From assembly GCA_938028565.1 (NCBI GenBank), contig CALIZS010000045.1:1-52349 (forward strand): a stretch of DNA of 52,349 nucleotides, read 5' to 3'. Source of the stretch: an uncultured Atopobium sp. GTDB lineage: Bacteria; Actinomycetota; Coriobacteriia; Coriobacteriales; Atopobiaceae. Both the position numbers and the translations under genes were made by a program. Every line of letters starts with the position of its first letter. The first letter of the stretch is position 1. The notes below the pieces were generated by a model. That model had not been told where the DNA came from. It saw only the letters and a program-made list of their open reading frames with translations, and did no database searches. Below are positions 9,358 to 18,585 of the stretch, in pieces.

Positions 9358-9753
9358 TTACGCAAAATACTTTGCTTCAAAATCCTTAAATTGCTCTGGA
9401 GTAGCGTTTTGATCTACCGAGAAGGACTGTGCAACCGCTACGGCCTGCTGTCTTCTGAGACCAGCCTTATCCTCGTCTCCTAGTTGCTCATAAACGTGAG
9501 AGAGCCTGTCGAGGGCATACACCACATACTCTGCAACTGAATCAGCTACGCCGGAGAGCAACATCATGGTTACAAGAGAGTCTGGCGAAAGCGCAAGAGC
9601 AGTCTCTGGGCTCAAATCAATAAGCTCTGCAACAGCTGCCTCTACCCCATCAAGTGACTCTTCAGTTTGAGTCTCTAAAGCATTTCCAAAGCCTGCTGTG
9701 ACCGTTGAAGTAAAGTCATCGATTACTTCCAAAATGTAATCTCGTTGAAGCAT
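9358..9753 (-). CDS. Hypothetical protein, DUF6483-like
   Basis: A 131-residue, acidic, all-helical soluble protein. The opening MLQRDYIxxxI, the LSPDSLxxMxL segment and the late helix DRLSHVYEQLGDEDKAGLRR resemble the small DUF6483 family of Gram-positives, which has no known role. This match is from memory and only suggestive. It is the last gene of the ruvC-ruvA-ruvB operon, 14 nt after ruvB, so it is probably co-transcribed and LexA-controlled with them. That does not prove a DNA-repair function. The ribosome-binding site is weak (TTGGAAC). Confidence 0.75.
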   Translation of the reverse strand: MLQRDYILEVIDDFTSTVTAGFGNALETQTEESLDGVEAAVAELIDLSPETALALSPDSLVTMMLLSGVADSVAEYVVYALDRLSHVYEQLGDEDKAGLRRQQAVAVAQSFSVDQNATPEQFKDFEAKYFA

Positions 9754-9767
9754 TTTGTTCCAATCTA

Positions 9768-10835
9768 CTAGTTAGTAGGAACAGGAATACGTAAGTGATC
9801 AAATGCAGCATGCGTTGCCTGTCTACCCTGAGGAGTTCTAATGATAAGCCCTTGCTGCAAAAGATATGGCTCATAAACATCTTCAAGTGTAGACGGATCC
9901 TCTGAGACTGCACTTGCAATGGTTGTGAGACCAACGGGACGACCTCTGAACGTCTCACAAAGCGCACGTAAAACACGCACGTCCATTACATCTAGACCAA
10001 GCTCATCAATCTCAAAGAATGAAAGTGCTTCTGAGGCTACCTGCCAGGTAATAGTACCTTCAGCCTTAACTTGTGCGTAATCTCGTACGCGTTTTAGCAG
10101 ACGGTTTGCCAAACGCGGTGTACCTCTTGATCGAGAAGCAATTTCTGCAGCACCCTGCTCATCAACTTCTACATCAAGAATGTTTGCCGAGCGCATGACA
10201 ATAGTCTGAAGCTCAGGAACAGTGTAGTAGTCAAGGCGATAAGAAATACCAAAACGATCGCGCAAAGGACCAGTTAGAAGTCCTGTTCTTGTTGTTGCAG
10301 CCACAAGGGTAAAGCGTGGAATATCAAGTCTGATTGACCTTGCCGCTGGACCTTTGCCAATAACAATATCTAAGAAGAAATCTTCCATTGCTGGATACAA
10401 AATTTCTTCAACCTGATGATTAAGTCTGTGAATCTCATCAACAAAGAGGATATCTCCCTCTTCAAGATTGGTGAGAATTGCTGCTAAATCTCCTGCTCGC
10501 TCAATTGCGGGGCCAGAGGTTGTATGAAGCTTTGAGCCCATTTCTCCTGCTAAAACACCTGCAAGTGTTGTTTTGCCAAGGCCTGGAGGACCAGAAAATA
10601 TAACGTGATCGAGCGGCTCATTGCGGCTTTTTGCTGCCTCTATAAGAACACGGAGATTAGATTTAACGCGCTCTTGACCAAGATACTCATCAAGAGTTTT
10701 TGGTCGCAAATTTCTATCTTGCTCCAAGTCTTCTGCCTGAAGTCCACTAGAAACTACACGCTGAGAAGTGTGTCCTGGAAATGGAGCTGGAGTAGACGAC
10801 GACTCAAACAGGTTATCTGCATCTGCTTCCCACAT
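9768..10835 (-). CDS. ruvB: Holliday junction branch-migration helicase RuvB
   Basis: A 355-residue AAA+ motor that, with RuvA, drives branch migration of Holliday junctions. The sequence shows Walker A GPPGLGKTT, Walker B VDEIH, sensor 1 in AATTRTG, the arginine-finger region GPLRDRFG and the C-terminal winged helix (LLQQGLIIRTPQGR). Length and order are typical. It starts inside the stop codon of ruvA (TAATG, one base shared), which implies translational coupling. Confidence 0.98.
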   Translation of the reverse strand: MWEADADNLFESSSTPAPFPGHTSQRVVSSGLQAEDLEQDRNLRPKTLDEYLGQERVKSNLRVLIEAAKSRNEPLDHVIFSGPPGLGKTTLAGVLAGEMGSKLHTTSGPAIERAGDLAAILTNLEEGDILFVDEIHRLNHQVEEILYPAMEDFFLDIVIGKGPAARSIRLDIPRFTLVAATTRTGLLTGPLRDRFGISYRLDYYTVPELQTIVMRSANILDVEVDEQGAAEIASRSRGTPRLANRLLKRVRDYAQVKAEGTITWQVASEALSFFEIDELGLDVMDVRVLRALCETFRGRPVGLTTIASAVSEDPSTLEDVYEPYLLQQGLIIRTPQGRQATHAAFDHLRIPVPTN

Positions 10836-11467
10836 TAATTACCACTTCCCAAACGCCTTAGTGCATAACCAATAGCAGCTTCAATTGTAATAGCACCAGC
10901 CTCTTCATACCCCTCAAGAGCAAGCATTGCTTCCTGAGAAGTAAAGCCCATTCCAAGAAGAGCCTCAATAGCCTCTGATTCTACAGAGGTTACAGCAGGT
11001 TTTGGAATAGCAGCAAAGTCTGCAGGAGACGTAAGACCAACAAGCTGCTTAAGCTCTGCATCTTTTGCAAACACATCAGAAAGTTCAATTACTAAGCGCT
11101 CTGCCTTCTTTTTACCAAGGCCAGAAACGCTCTTAAGACGATTTCCGTCATTGGTAGCCACAATTACCGCGAGTTGCTGTGGCGTAAACGTAGAAAGCAC
11201 AGAAAGAGCCAGTTTAGGACCTACTCCAGAAATTGCACGCAAGCGATCAAAGAGCGCTCGCTCTTCTCGCGAAGCAAAACCAAAGAGTTCCATTGAATCT
11301 TCTCTGACTACCATACGAGTTAAAACGGTAACGCCTGCTTCACCCGCTTGTGGAAGCGCGGCAGCAGTTGAAGCTGATATACCCAGCTCATACCCAACGC
11401 CATTAACGTCGAGAACAGCAATTGAAGGAGTAACGGATACAAGTGTGCCCGTAAGCTGGACAATCAT
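10835..11467 (-). CDS. ruvA: Holliday junction-binding protein RuvA
   Basis: A 210-residue tetrameric junction-binding subunit. The N-terminal OB-fold begins MIVQLTGTLVSV. Two helix-hairpin-helix motifs follow (ISGVGPKLAL and VSGLGKKKAERL), then a flexible linker, then the UBA-like domain III (EAIEALLGMGF to the end) that contacts RuvB. It overlaps ruvC by 4 nt (ATGA) and ruvB by 1 nt. Confidence 0.98.
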   Translation of the reverse strand: MIVQLTGTLVSVTPSIAVLDVNGVGYELGISASTAAALPQAGEAGVTVLTRMVVREDSMELFGFASREERALFDRLRAISGVGPKLALSVLSTFTPQQLAVIVATNDGNRLKSVSGLGKKKAERLVIELSDVFAKDAELKQLVGLTSPADFAAIPKPAVTSVESEAIEALLGMGFTSQEAMLALEGYEEAGAITIEAAIGYALRRLGSGN

Positions 11468-11967
11468 AGTTGTATTCTTCCCTTTCCAAGCGAGGTGGTT
11501 CTTACAAGATTAGCGTGACAAACTGCAGCAGCTAAAGCGTCAGCTGCGTGATCTGGATGAGGCTGATGGCCCAAGCACAATATGTTTTGAACCATATACA
11601 TAACCTGCTGTTTATCAGCAGCTCCTGTACCAACAACAGCCTGCTTTATCTGCATTGGAGTATATTCTCCAACCGTAAGACCTGCTTTAGAACAAGCGAC
11701 AATAGCAGCACCGCGAGCATGTGCAGTAGGAATAGCAGATTTAACGTTTTGTCCAAAGTAAATGCTCTCAATAGAAAGAGCTTCTGGTGAAAACTTATCT
11801 ATAACCTCAACAATCTGGTTATAGATTCTTCCCAAGCGCATATCTATTGGTTCATCTGCGGTTGTAGTTATGCATCCATAGGCGCGTGCACGGCATTCAG
11901 AACCCCTTGTCTCTACAATTCCCCATCCAGTGTGAGCAAGACCAGGGTCTATTCCAAGAATTACCAT
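11464..11967 (-). CDS. ruvC: Holliday junction resolvase RuvC
   Basis: A 167-residue dimeric endonuclease that resolves four-way junctions. The acidic catalytic residues are in place: Asp in LGIDPGL, Glu in SIESIYFG, and the two Asp of HPDHAADALA. First gene of the ruvCAB operon, with an AGGAGG ribosome-binding site 4 nt before the ATG. A perfect palindrome containing GAAC-N4-GTTC lies in the promoter, so SOS control is likely. Confidence 0.98.
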   Translation of the reverse strand: MVILGIDPGLAHTGWGIVETRGSECRARAYGCITTTADEPIDMRLGRIYNQIVEVIDKFSPEALSIESIYFGQNVKSAIPTAHARGAAIVACSKAGLTVGEYTPMQIKQAVVGTGAADKQQVMYMVQNILCLGHQPHPDHAADALAAAVCHANLVRTTSLGKGRIQL

Positions 11968-11977
11968 TGCACCTCCT

Positions 11978-12001
11978 AATATAGAACGTTAGTTCTATAT
12001 T
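11978..12001 (-). promoter_or_regulatory. LexA/DinR-type SOS box in front of ruvCAB
   Basis: A 24-bp interrupted palindrome (10-bp arms AATATAGAAC and GTTCTATATT, 4-nt centre) with core GAAC-N4-GTTC at 11984-11995. This is the core of the Gram-positive LexA consensus (CGAAC-N4-GTTCG) with AT-rich flanks. It overlaps a TATGATAAT -10 region and lies 10 bp from the ruvC start codon, so a bound repressor would block transcription. Confidence 0.75.
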
Positions 12002-12028
12002 ATCATAGAGTACGCGCAAACGGTGCAA

Positions 12029-13816
12029 CTAATTTTCTGAGAAGGGACCTCTCCACATTTTGGGGTCAACCATGCCAATTTGTGCATCAGATTCTTGTGC
12101 AAGCTCCTTTAAAAGCTCCAGCATATCCTTAAAGCCCTCCTGAGCCTCCGCTGGATCAACTGACAACTCAGGCAGATGCATAGAAGCTCCTTGAATTTCT
12201 CGCAAAGAATTTCGTAAGGACTCTACCAGATCAGATTCGGAAGCCTTTGTATCTCTAATTCTGTCTTGCCAGACTGATGCGTGTGGAATTTGAGCGTTGG
12301 TGAGGCTCTTTGAAGACATTTCCAGAACCTCAGTGGTATTTCTGCGGTCTTTTTGGCGAGCGTGGAGCATAGAAATAATTGCTTTGACCTCGTCAACCTT
12401 TCCCATTTCTTCCACAATGGCAGAAATGCTTTTATTCCACTCAAGATAGCTGGTAAGCACGTAATCAACAAACTCGATGCGCTCTTGAGGCGTTGGCGCG
12501 ACATTTTCTAGCCCATCAGTTACAACCTCAGAGATGTTCTCGAGAACTGCATGGTCAATAGCTGGCGAGAAGGTATTTCTTACCCTTGCAAGGTCAACAA
12601 TGTCTGCATGATACATATCTCCCAGAGGCCACAGAGAATGCGCACTAGAAATCTCTGTTCCTTTGAGCGCAAGAATGGTTTTATCGGCAGTCTCAAGTGT
12701 CAAGTAATTGTACTGGTCAGCGTATGCATAGCCGTATGCACTCACCAATTTTGTATCGGTAAATGTCGAGAAAATCGTGCTATCCACAGTAACTTTATTA
12801 ACTCGAAGTCTTGCGGTAAGCAACTCCGCAGCACTTGTTGCTCGAGAATCTTTGTTTGGAAGCAACATTACGTGGACGCGCATAGGACCTAAAGCGTCTG
12901 AAGCAAGCGCAACGGTAACAAGAGAATTGAGCGAGCCATCAACTGCAATAAACACGCCGTCAAAGCCAGACTTCACCATGTAGTCTCGCACTCCTGTAGC
13001 CAATACGCCCCAGGTAGTAAGCGCGCTGTTATAGACACCCGCAGTATCTTCTCTATCAAAGTTTTCGATAGTATCTTGGTCAACATCGCAGACAACCATG
13101 TCTTCTGAGAAAGACGCCGCTTGTTTGACTAAATCTCCTGAAGGAGACAAGAAAAAGCTTGAACCACAAAACACCTGGTTACCATAGGCGCCAACAGCGT
13201 TTGCAGCGATAAGCCAGCTATCAAACTCCTCAACATCTCCCAGATAGCGGCTTTCTGCTACCGCCATGCCCATGGCGGACGACGAATCATCAACAGCAAA
13301 GCCAAAATACGGCAGGTAAATGACAGCATCTAACGAGTCGTCGACATCTTGCCACGCGTCAAGATCGTCGTAGGTAAAAGCAACGCCAAACGTAAGGCCG
13401 CCTGCTTCAAATTTTGCAAGCTCAAAGGTATTCTCGCCAGATGTTTGTGCAGAGCTAGCAGAACGAGCAAGAGCGCTCATGTGCGCTATCTGGGCAGTCA
13501 ATTTCAGCGGAGTTACGGCTCCGTTTCTAACGAGAAGAGCCTCGCTAGCTGCACTTCCATCAAACTCTGTTACTACAGGAATAAGGGCCGCAATTGGAAG
13601 CTTTTCTGAAAGCGAATTGATAATCTCCGAGAGGTCTGCAAAAAGTCCTTCTATGTCAGCCTCTGGCACGCTTAGCAGCCCTGTAAGAGTTGGCGCAGGA
13701 TAAATGACTAGTTCAGCACCTTGCTGTTGAGCTCTCTGAGCATATTCCAGCATGGTCTGAGCGGTAAACTCGAAGTCTCCGGCCTGGGTATTCATTTGTG
13801 CAACTGCTATGCGCAT
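12029..13816 (-). CDS. NadE-like protein with degenerate active sites (probable pseudoenzyme)
   Basis: A 595-residue protein with the layout of glutamine-dependent NAD+ synthetase: an N-terminal nitrilase-fold domain (1-260) and a C-terminal adenine-nucleotide alpha-hydrolase domain (270-595). The family start (MRIAVAQMNTQAGDF) and surrounding scaffold are clear, but the catalytic residues are not. The nitrilase Glu expected in FPE is Ala41 (IYPAPTLTG), and the Cys expected in ICEDLW is Thr148 (VAFTYDDLD). Only Lys105 may remain. In the synthetase domain, SGGIDS has become DGSLNS (293-298). The TGNKSE and GYxTLYGD motifs are also lost. The frame is intact and the ribosome-binding site plausible (AGGAATGG), so this is a maintained protein, not a decaying gene. 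It should not be annotated as an active NadE. Role unknown: a regulatory or scaffolding paralogue is inferred. Confidence 0.8.
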   Translation of the reverse strand: MRIAVAQMNTQAGDFEFTAQTMLEYAQRAQQQGAELVIYPAPTLTGLLSVPEADIEGLFADLSEIINSLSEKLPIAALIPVVTEFDGSAASEALLVRNGAVTPLKLTAQIAHMSALARSASSAQTSGENTFELAKFEAGGLTFGVAFTYDDLDAWQDVDDSLDAVIYLPYFGFAVDDSSSAMGMAVAESRYLGDVEEFDSWLIAANAVGAYGNQVFCGSSFFLSPSGDLVKQAASFSEDMVVCDVDQDTIENFDREDTAGVYNSALTTWGVLATGVRDYMVKSGFDGVFIAVDGSLNSLVTVALASDALGPMRVHVMLLPNKDSRATSAAELLTARLRVNKVTVDSTIFSTFTDTKLVSAYGYAYADQYNYLTLETADKTILALKGTEISSAHSLWPLGDMYHADIVDLARVRNTFSPAIDHAVLENISEVVTDGLENVAPTPQERIEFVDYVLTSYLEWNKSISAIVEEMGKVDEVKAIISMLHARQKDRRNTTEVLEMSSKSLTNAQIPHASVWQDRIRDTKASESDLVESLRNSLREIQGASMHLPELSVDPAEAQEGFKDMLELLKELAQESDAQIGMVDPKMWRGPFSEN

Positions 13817-13879
13817 ACCATTCCTATCATGTAGTGCTTAATCTGTTTTTACCCAAAATCAGGTTTTCGTAGTAAGAAA

Positions 13880-13908
13880 AAACGGAGCTGCAGGTAGCAG
13901 CTCCGTTT
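13880..13908 (-). terminator. Intrinsic terminator of the superoxide reductase gene
   Basis: A 12-bp perfect stem (AAACGGAGCTGC with its complement), a 5-nt loop, and TTTTC following on the minus strand. Confidence 0.88.
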
Positions 13909-13947
13909 GACCTTAATAAGCTAGTGCTTATTGTTGAATCAATAGAC

Positions 13948-14313
13948 TTAGAGGGAAACCTTCCAAAGACCGTGAAGGTTGCAGTACTCATAAGCCTCTG
14001 CCTCAACACCCTCCTCAAGAGTGAAGGTAGCAACTGGCTCCTGGCCAGGCTTAAGCTGTGCAAACTGAGCGCCGTTCTCAGAAACAAGAGCGATGAACTC
14101 AATGTAGTGCTCTTCGAGCATTGGATGAGCAACCTCACCAACACGGACAGTAACGGTGTTGCCCTCACGAGTAACAAATGGAACGTGCTTCTCAGCTGCA
14201 GCGTCAGTAACGCCAGCCTGGAGAAGCTCAAGGTCTGCTGCCTCTACGTTGCCTGCGACACCGTAAACAACAGCGCCTGTCTCCTTGTTACGATAAAACT
14301 TTGCGTCGATCAT
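13948..14313 (-). CDS. Superoxide reductase (desulfoferrodoxin family, center II only)
   Basis: A 121-residue cytoplasmic enzyme that reduces superoxide to peroxide without making oxygen, typical of anaerobes. The non-heme iron center II ligands are complete: His43 (EKHVP, with Glu41), His63 (AHPM), His69 (EEHY), Cys111 and His114 (YCNLHGLWK). The N-terminal desulforedoxin-like part keeps its length (FYRNKETGAVVYGV) but has none of the four cysteines that bind the center I iron, as in the class III enzyme of Treponema. The start at 14313 is favoured over an ATG 5 codons upstream because AGAGGAG sits 5 nt before it. It probably works with the FprA protein at 28690 and Dps at 51276 in oxygen defence. 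Confidence 0.93.
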   Translation of the reverse strand: MIDAKFYRNKETGAVVYGVAGNVEAADLELLQAGVTDAAAEKHVPFVTREGNTVTVRVGEVAHPMLEEHYIEFIALVSENGAQFAQLKPGQEPVATFTLEEGVEAEAYEYCNLHGLWKVSL

Positions 14314-14363
14314 TTTTTCTCCTCTCACGACATCCGAAGATGTCAGAATTTCTTAGCAAGTGC

Positions 14364-14398
14364 TACTTAAATAGTAACAGTTATTACTTAAGAGTAAC
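14364..14398 (-). promoter_or_regulatory. Tandem operator-like sites upstream of superoxide reductase
   Basis: Two direct copies of TACTTAA-(A/G)(T)AGTAAC lie about 21 bp apart, two helical turns, at 14364-14378 and 14385-14398. Each is itself near-palindromic (TTACT-N4-AGTAA). An 11-bp piece, TTAAATAGTAA, recurs upstream of dps (51224-51234). Probable sites for a shared redox regulator; identity unknown. Confidence 0.45.
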
Positions 14399-14422
14399 CT
14401 GCAAATTTAGAATCGACAAAAT

Positions 14423-17400
14423 CTAAACAATCTGTGCGTATCCGCTTTGACCAATAAAATCTTTAAGCTCGGTCAAAAGAACCATGCTACGTCCATCAAT
14501 CCTGGTAGGAATTTCCATGCGCATAACATCGCCCATGTCTGTTTTTACCCTAATCTCAATACAGTCCATGCCGGGATAGCGCGAGAAGATCTGTCCAAGT
14601 GTCTCGATAGCCTGTCTTTGAAGTTGAGAAGCAGGCATATGAATAACGAGTGTCTTTGGTGTGTTGTTAGCACTGTTAAGCTCAATAGGATTAACTTCTT
14701 GAGCAATAACCTGGTCTCCTCTATCAGAGCGCTCAAGCTTTCCAAGAACAGAAATGAAGATGTCGCTCTGGCTCTCGCCAGTCTCTGGGTCAACATCTCC
14801 AGCAAGAAGTCTTGCAGCCTTCTTGTAGAGCTTAGGGAACATGACAATAGTGACGCTACCCTCCATGTCTTCAAGCGTAACAATTGCCATTGGGTCACCA
14901 TTTTTAGTAGTGCGCTTCATAACATTAGTAACCATGCCCGCAAAGCGAATAGGTTTGCCTTCTGGAACTTTGAACTGCTGAGACATAGCACCGTTAGGAA
15001 GCTGAACCTCAATATTCTCTTCAATTTCTGCAAGGGCATAATCTCTGCTCTTAGCAAGGGCATACTCGTATGGACGAAGTGGATGATCAGAGACATAAAT
15101 GCCCAAGACCTCGTACTCTTTAGTGAGCTTGAAACGCCTATCCCACTCAACGCCATCTGGCTCTGGGACACTATCACTAAAACCGGAACCCTCTACCTCT
15201 GCAAACATATCAAACATAGAGAACTGGCCAACAGCCTTATCTTTTTGACGTTTAGTAGCAGCATCAATGATATTTTGTGGGTTGTTCTTATCCACAAAGC
15301 TCATCATCTGCATACGGGTATAGCCTGTTGAGTCAAAAGCTCCTGCTTTGATAAGAGCTTCAACAACGTTGCGCTTTGCCTGACTTGCATCAACACGATC
15401 AACAAAATCATGAATGTTGGCAAAAGGACCACCTTTTTGGCGCTCAAGCATAATAGCTTCACCAACACCGGCTCCTACGCCACGGATTCCTGCAAAGCCA
15501 AAACGAATACCCTCTTTAGTAGCCGTAAAGTCTTTACCGGACTCGTTAATATCTGGCGGAAGAATCTTGATGCCCTCATGACGGCAAGCACTTACGTAGT
15601 GAACAATCTTATCTGTCTTGCCCATGTACGAGGTAAGAACTGCTGCCATAAACTCATGTGGATAATGTGCCTTAATCCATGCAGTTTGCATAACGAGAAT
15701 GGCGTATCCAGCTGAATGGGACTTATTGAACGCATAGGATGCAAACTCAAGAACATCGTCCCAAATGCTTTCTGCAACCGAACGATCAAATCCGTTACGA
15801 ACTGCGCCGTTTTTCCAGTGAGCTTCCATGGTCTCATCAGTACCGTCATCCCAGTGCTGGACAACCTCCTGCATGAGTTTGATCTTCTTTTTTGCTACTG
15901 CTTTTCTTACCTTGTCAGACTCGCCCGCGGTAAAACCAGACATCTTCATAGAAATCTGCATAACCTGCTCTTGGTAGACCATGGTTCCGTAGGTTTCTTC
16001 CAAGATATCGTGAAGACGTGGATCGTAATCTTTGACTTCTTCTCTACCATTCATACGGTTGATATAGCTGGTAACCATACCTGCGTTAAGAGGACCAGGA
16101 CGATACAAGGCGATAAGTGCGACGATGTGCTTATACTCTGTTGGCCTCATGCCCTTAATGGTTGCAGTCATACCTGCAGACTCAACCTGGAAAACACCGG
16201 CAGTTCGACCTTCTCTAAGAAGTCTATAAATTTCTGGATCAGTAAACGGAATGTTATCTACATCGATATCAATACCGTAGTTATCCTTCACATTTTTGAT
16301 TGCACGAGAAATAACCGTTAGGGTTCTCAGTCCCAAGAAGTCCATCTTAAGAAGGCCCATGTCTGCGACAGAGTGACCCTCATACTGCGTAATCTCTACG
16401 CCGCCCTTGGTATCTACCTTGGTAGGAACGTGGTCATTTACAGGCGTAGGAGCAATCAAAACTGCACAAGCATGCACGCCCTCACCACGATGCAAACCCT
16501 CAATAGATAGAGCAGCATCAATGATTCTTCTAGCATCAGGGTCATTCTCGTACGCATCTTCAAAATCAGCGGAATACTGATCAGCGCCTTTTTGTCCTTC
16601 TTGAGCCTTATGAAGAACAAATTTAAGGTGAGCGTTAGGATCTCCTGGAATCATCTTAGACAGACGCTGTCCCATATAAACGGGATAACCCAAAACGCGG
16701 CACGCGTCATTTATTGCCTGTTTTGCCTTGATGGTTGAATACGTAATAACGTGAGAAACACGCTCTGATCCATAAATCTGACGAACATGCTCAACAACCT
16801 CAAGACGACGCTCATCGTCGAAGTCCATATCAATATCTGGCATCTCTGAACGCTGTGGAGACAAGAACCTCTCAAACATGAGGCCATTCTCAAGAGGGTC
16901 AAACGAGGTAATATCCATAGCGTATGCAACAATAGCGCCTGCTGCAGAACCACGACCAGGGCCTACACCAATACCATTCTCTTTTGCCCAGCGAACATAC
17001 TCCTGAACAATCAGGAAGTAATCTGCAAAGCCCTTTTTGCAGATGATGTCATATTCATACTCAAAACGGTCTTTAACGTTAATCTCATTGATGACAACGT
17101 TTTGCCAATCATCTCCATAACGTCTTGCTAGACCAAGCTCGCACTCTTTTCTAAAGCGCTCCTCTGAGGTCTCCCCCTCTGCCAAGTCTGGAAACTTTGG
17201 CAGGTACATATGGGTCCAATCCAGCTCATAGTTGCACTTATTTGCAACCTCAATGGTGTTCTCGATAGCTTCTGGACACCACGAGAAGATCTGGCGCATT
17301 TCTTGCTCACTCTTAAGGTAGAACTCGCTGCCTGTCATGCGCTTGCGGTTCTCATCATCAACGCGAGCGCCCGAACCAATGCAGGAAGCAATATCTTGAA

Positions 17401-18259
17401 CGCTTGCATCCTCTTTAGTGAGATAGTGGTTATCGTTGGTAGCAACTACCTTAATACCAAGGTCATGACCCATCTTTACAATGCGCTCAGCAAGAGTTCT
17501 ATCGGTGTATCCTCCCCAACTTGGATCAGACAAACCGTGGTCTTGAATCTCTAGGTAGAAATCATCTCCAAAGATATCTTGATAGATTTTTGCCCAACGC
17601 TCTGCTTCTTCTGGACGACCTTCAAACAACATACGGGGAATGATGCCAGAAACACAAGCTGAAGTGCAGATAATTCCCTCGTGATAACGCTTGAGCATCT
17701 CAAGCGTAGTGCGTGGCTTGTAATAGAACATATCTTTTGAGCCCGCCTCTGACATCATCTTCATCAGATTGACATAGCCGGTCTCATTTTTAGCAAGCAG
17801 GATAAGGTGATAACGTACCTGCTTAGTACCCTTCTCAATACAATCATCAAGAATGAAATAAGCTTCACAGCCAAAAATTGGCTTAATAAGTGGAGAAGGT
17901 TTATTGGCCTTTACGGCCTCAATGTCATGTGTTTGATTCCAAATTTGAACGTCAGAAGCCCACTGAGCATGAACCTTATCATGCTCACCAGCATTGGGAT
18001 CATCTGCAGGAGGCTCTTCTAGATCCCAGTCCTTTTCAAAACATTCCACATCATGACACCACTGGCCAAAGTCTTTAAGCGCCTCATTGTACTTGCGGCA
18101 TGCAAGGTCAAAATCTGGAATTCCAAAGAGATATCCATGGTCAGTAAGAGCAAGTGCTGGCATACCAAACTCTACAGCTTTACTAACCATGTCTGGGACA
18201 CGACTAGCTCCATCAAGAATAGAAAAATCTGAGTGGTTGTGGAGGTGAACAAATGCCAT
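14423..18259 (-). CDS. dnaE: DNA polymerase III subunit alpha
   Basis: The replicative polymerase, 1278 residues, of the DnaE1 type. The N-terminal PHP domain begins FVHLHNHSDFSILDG. The polymerase core carries GPGRGSAAGAIVAYA and the catalytic Asp pair in PDIDMDF. The helix-hairpin-helix region and a C-terminal OB-fold nucleic-acid domain (IRFAGMVTNVMKRTTKNG) are also present, with the tau-binding tail. Length is about right for actinobacterial DnaE1. There are two small acidic insertions in the PHP domain (PPADDPNAGEHDK region) relative to Proteobacteria. The ribosome-binding site is weak (GAAAAAG). Monocistronic on the minus strand. Confidence 0.98.
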   Translation of the reverse strand: MAFVHLHNHSDFSILDGASRVPDMVSKAVEFGMPALALTDHGYLFGIPDFDLACRKYNEALKDFGQWCHDVECFEKDWDLEEPPADDPNAGEHDKVHAQWASDVQIWNQTHDIEAVKANKPSPLIKPIFGCEAYFILDDCIEKGTKQVRYHLILLAKNETGYVNLMKMMSEAGSKDMFYYKPRTTLEMLKRYHEGIICTSACVSGIIPRMLFEGRPEEAERWAKIYQDIFGDDFYLEIQDHGLSDPSWGGYTDRTLAERIVKMGHDLGIKVVATNDNHYLTKEDASVQDIASCIGSGARVDDENRKRMTGSEFYLKSEQEMRQIFSWCPEAIENTIEVANKCNYELDWTHMYLPKFPDLAEGETSEERFRKECELGLARRYGDDWQNVVINEINVKDRFEYEYDIICKKGFADYFLIVQEYVRWAKENGIGVGPGRGSAAGAIVAYAMDITSFDPLENGLMFERFLSPQRSEMPDIDMDFDDERRLEVVEHVRQIYGSERVSHVITYSTIKAKQAINDACRVLGYPVYMGQRLSKMIPGDPNAHLKFVLHKAQEGQKGADQYSADFEDAYENDPDARRIIDAALSIEGLHRGEGVHACAVLIAPTPVNDHVPTKVDTKGGVEITQYEGHSVADMGLLKMDFLGLRTLTVISRAIKNVKDNYGIDIDVDNIPFTDPEIYRLLREGRTAGVFQVESAGMTATIKGMRPTEYKHIVALIALYRPGPLNAGMVTSYINRMNGREEVKDYDPRLHDILEETYGTMVYQEQVMQISMKMSGFTAGESDKVRKAVAKKKIKLMQEVVQHWDDGTDETMEAHWKNGAVRNGFDRSVAESIWDDVLEFASYAFNKSHSAGYAILVMQTAWIKAHYPHEFMAAVLTSYMGKTDKIVHYVSACRHEGIKILPPDINESGKDFTATKEGIRFGFAGIRGVGAGVGEAIMLERQKGGPFANIHDFVDRVDASQAKRNVVEALIKAGAFDSTGYTRMQMMSFVDKNNPQNIIDAATKRQKDKAVGQFSMFDMFAEVEGSGFSDSVPEPDGVEWDRRFKLTKEYEVLGIYVSDHPLRPYEYALAKSRDYALAEIEENIEVQLPNGAMSQQFKVPEGKPIRFAGMVTNVMKRTTKNGDPMAIVTLEDMEGSVTIVMFPKLYKKAARLLAGDVDPETGESQSDIFISVLGKLERSDRGDQVIAQEVNPIELNSANNTPKTLVIHMPASQLQRQAIETLGQIFSRYPGMDCIEIRVKTDMGDVMRMEIPTRIDGRSMVLLTELKDFIGQSGYAQIV

Positions 18260-18585
18260 CTTTTTCTACGCTCTTCTCTTTGTGCTTCAAAATTTGTTCT
18301 TTTACCAAGGGCTCTTAATTTCTTTGTATAGTGTAGCCGATTCGCCGGACAATAACTACTAATACAAACATATGTTCTATGTGCTAATACTTCTATTTCC
18401 GCTGGTAAATTGGATGAAAATATTTTCTCGCCAATTTAATAACGTCACAAAATCTCTCTTAGTTAGCGTAAACCATCCGTTCAAAATTTCTCAAAATAAA
18501 AGTTTCAAACTGGTAACTCTTAGACTAGGGACACCTTAATTGGGAATATAGTTTTTGTATTACCTATTCCGGTTAAGGAGATCAC
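18260..18585. promoter_or_regulatory. Divergent intergenic region dnaE / pepC
   Basis: 326 bp, AT-rich, with no gene. It contains promoters for both genes, but I could not assign clean -35/-10 pairs. One dispersed-motif copy, TTCTCGCC, lies at 18425-18432. The pepC ribosome-binding site, TTAAGGAGATCAC, ends the region. Confidence 0.5.
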
